DNA from: DALYLB01 sp046154695
GTDB taxonomy: Bacteria; Acidobacteriota; Blastocatellia; RBC074
Reading direction: 5' to 3'
NCBI GenBank assembly: GCA_046154695.1
Contig: JBJXFI010000446.1
Coordinates: forward strand, 1 to 6,710
DNA length: 6,710 nucleotides
In this document: positions 5,487 through 6,710 of the stretch, one piece after another
Position numbering within the stretch: position 1 is the first letter of the stretch
How the letters are laid out: every line of letters begins with the position of its first letter
The notes under the pieces: model-generated
Seen by the model: only the letters and a program-made list of their open reading frames with translations
Told to the model about the DNA's origin: nothing
The model's database searches: none
Position numbers and translations under genes: made by a program

Positions 5487-5939
5487 ATGCTAGACGATAT
5501 TATTAAGAATGCGGCGCGGTTGATGCGGGAGCAGGCCGCGGCCTACAAGCGGCTCGAATCGGCCTGCAATCAACTGAGCGCGGCGCTGGTGATCGGGAAG
5601 CCGGAAGCCATCGAGTCGCTGACGCGGGCCGGAGAGGAGACGCTGCTTCAAATGCGAGTGCGCCTGGTCCAATTGATGGCGGCGCTGGCCGCGTTCGCCG
5701 ACAAGCACGCCGGGGCCGATGAGGGGGCGCTCGGCGCCGAGACGCGCGCCGGTTTCAGGGAAGCCTCCGACAATCTGTTTCGAGCGGCGCGGGACTACCA
5801 GCGGGCGCGGGCACACGCAGCCACCGTGGCACACAACGGCGCCATCTTCGCCGCCGCCGGCATAGAGAGCTGCGGAGTGGCGCCAATCACATATCGCGCG
5901 CCATACATACGCCGCGGAGAGGGCAGGAGATGGGAGTAA
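5487..5939 (+). CDS. flgN: FlgN-type export chaperone
   Basis: FlgN is a small cytoplasmic chaperone that holds the hook-filament junction proteins FlgK and FlgL for type III export. The 150-residue product is predicted almost entirely helical, as in the family. Helices appear at about 1-36 (with EQAAAYKRLESACNQLSAAL at 15-34), 39-75 and 86-125, ending in AHNGAIFAAAGIE. The C-terminal tail is basic, with a YRAPYIRRGEG segment at 136-146. Family conservation is low, so the call rests on size, helical pattern and position between flgM and flgK. No good ribosome binding site precedes the ATG; translation may depend on coupling to flgM, 19 bases upstream. The 3' end overlaps flgK by 10 bases. Confidence 0.82.
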   Translation: MLDDIIKNAARLMREQAAAYKRLESACNQLSAALVIGKPEAIESLTRAGEETLLQMRVRLVQLMAALAAFADKHAGADEGALGAETRAGFREASDNLFRAARDYQRARAHAATVAHNGAIFAAAGIESCGVAPITYRAPYIRRGEGRRWE

Positions 5940-6710
5940 ATTTTTCCTCTTTCGAGATCGGGCGGCTGGCCCTGCGGGCAAGCCAGCTTGGGATGTCGGT
6001 CACGGGGCAGAATATCGCCAACGTCAACACGCCGGGGTACACGCGCCAGCGGCTGCAGCTTTCGGCCGCGCCTCCAGACGGTTCCAATCAGCGGCTGACG
6101 GGCGTCGGAGTGACCATCGACGGCGTGCGCGCGCTGCGCGACCAGTTCATCGAAACCCGCCTGCAAACCGAGACGGGCATCTCGGGGCGTCTGGAGGCAA
6201 AGCGCCATGCGCTCGCCCCGGTTGACGCAGCTCTCAACGAAGCCGGCGCCGGCGGCGGCATTCATTCGGCGATGGTCGGATTTTTCGGCGCATTCCGCGA
6301 CCTGGAGGCTCACCCCACATCCGTGCCGCTGCGGGCGGTGGGAATCGCCAGGGCCGAAACGCTCGCCGCGGCGTTTCACAGCACCCGCGGGCGGCTCGCC
6401 GGCATTCGGGCCGACAACGACGCCGCGCTGCGCGGCACGGTTGACGAGGTGAACACGCTCGCCGCGAAGGTGGCCGACCTGAACGTCCGGATCAGCGTCG
6501 CCGAGAACACGGGCGGCGGCGCTTCAGAGCTTCGCGATCAGCGGGGCGAGCTGGCGCGCCGGCTGACGGAGTTGACGGGCGCGCGCTCGACCGAGGCCGA
6601 AAACGGCCAGCTCGCCCTGACGATCGGCGAAGGCCGGGCCATCGTCCTGGGCGAAACCGCGCACACGCTGGCCGCTGAGAGCATTCCGCCTGACGGGCTT
6701 GCCGCGCTGA
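5930..6710 (+). CDS. flgK: flagellar hook-filament junction protein FlgK (HAP1), 5' part
   Basis: FlgK caps the hook and joins it to the filament. Only the first 260 residues are in the window; the frame is open to the right edge, so no stop is seen. Residues 5-42 carry the rod/hook/HAP N-terminal motif: FSSFEIGRLALRASQLGMSV then TGQNIANVNTPGYTRQRLQ. TGVGVTIDGVRALRDQFIETRL at 57-78 is typical of FlgK, as is ASELRDQRGELARRLTEL at 198-215. No signal peptide is seen, as expected for type III export. The start at 5930 overlaps the end of flgN by 10 bases. GGAGAGGG at 5916-5923 is well spaced for it, while a second AGGAG at 5925-5929 touches the ATG and is probably not used. The neighbouring flgN encodes its likely chaperone, and flgL may follow outside the window. 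Confidence 0.95.
   Translation, partial: MGVNFSSFEIGRLALRASQLGMSVTGQNIANVNTPGYTRQRLQLSAAPPDGSNQRLTGVGVTIDGVRALRDQFIETRLQTETGISGRLEAKRHALAPVDAALNEAGAGGGIHSAMVGFFGAFRDLEAHPTSVPLRAVGIARAETLAAAFHSTRGRLAGIRADNDAALRGTVDEVNTLAAKVADLNVRISVAENTGGGASELRDQRGELARRLTELTGARSTEAENGQLALTIGEGRAIVLGETAHTLAAESIPPDGLAAL

Noticed and set aside
1..6710. CRISPR array, tRNA, rRNA, insertion sequence or toxin-antitoxin genes
   Set aside because: I saw no regularly spaced direct repeats, no tRNA-like or rRNA-like segments and no transposase or toxin-like ORFs. All substantial coding sequence is flagellar.

Overview
This window is a GC-rich stretch of a flagellar gene cluster from a Gram-negative (diderm) bacterium. 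All eight recognisable genes lie on the + strand, in the order flgG, flgA, flgH, flgI, flgJ (with an M23 peptidase domain), flgM, flgN, flgK. The last gene runs off the right edge. P-ring (FlgI) and L-ring (FlgH) genes mean the cell has an outer membrane. The order differs from the enteric one, where flgA and flgMN lie apart from flgBCDEFGHIJ. Here flgA sits between flgG and flgH, and flgMN sits between flgJ and flgK. This layout, the peptidase-type FlgJ, the FlgH without a lipidation cysteine and the palindromic repeats point away from Enterobacteriaceae. I cannot place the phylum from the sequence alone.

Layout. Positions 1-139 are non-coding and hold two hairpins ahead of flgG. flgG and flgA overlap by ATGA. 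A 212-base gap (1996-2207) follows flgA. It carries two exact inverted copies of a 27-base palindromic repeat, the second followed by a T-run like an intrinsic terminator, just ahead of the flgH ribosome binding site. flgH and flgI are 22 bases apart, and flgI and flgJ overlap by ATGA. A 56-base gap separates flgJ from flgM. The last nine sense codons plus stop of flgJ contain a near-consensus sigma-28 (FliA-type) promoter, with its -10 box GCCGATAA ending on the flgJ stop codon. flgM, flgN and flgK follow closely, and flgN and flgK overlap by 10 bases.

How the genes work together. FlgG forms the distal rod. FlgJ caps the growing rod and, through its peptidase domain, probably opens the peptidoglycan. 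FlgA chaperones FlgI into the P-ring, and FlgH forms the L-ring in the outer membrane. Once the hook-basal body is complete, the anti-sigma factor FlgM is exported and sigma-28 is released. FlgN chaperones the hook-filament junction protein FlgK. The promoter before flgM suggests a two-stage layout: hook-basal-body genes upstream, and a sigma-28-dependent late unit flgM-flgN-flgK in which FlgM would limit its own transcription.

No unknown multi-gene system is visible. The points most worth following up are the palindrome pair and possible attenuator in the flgA-flgH gap, the sigma-28 promoter embedded in flgJ, the FlgJ-M23 fusion, and FlgH without a lipobox.
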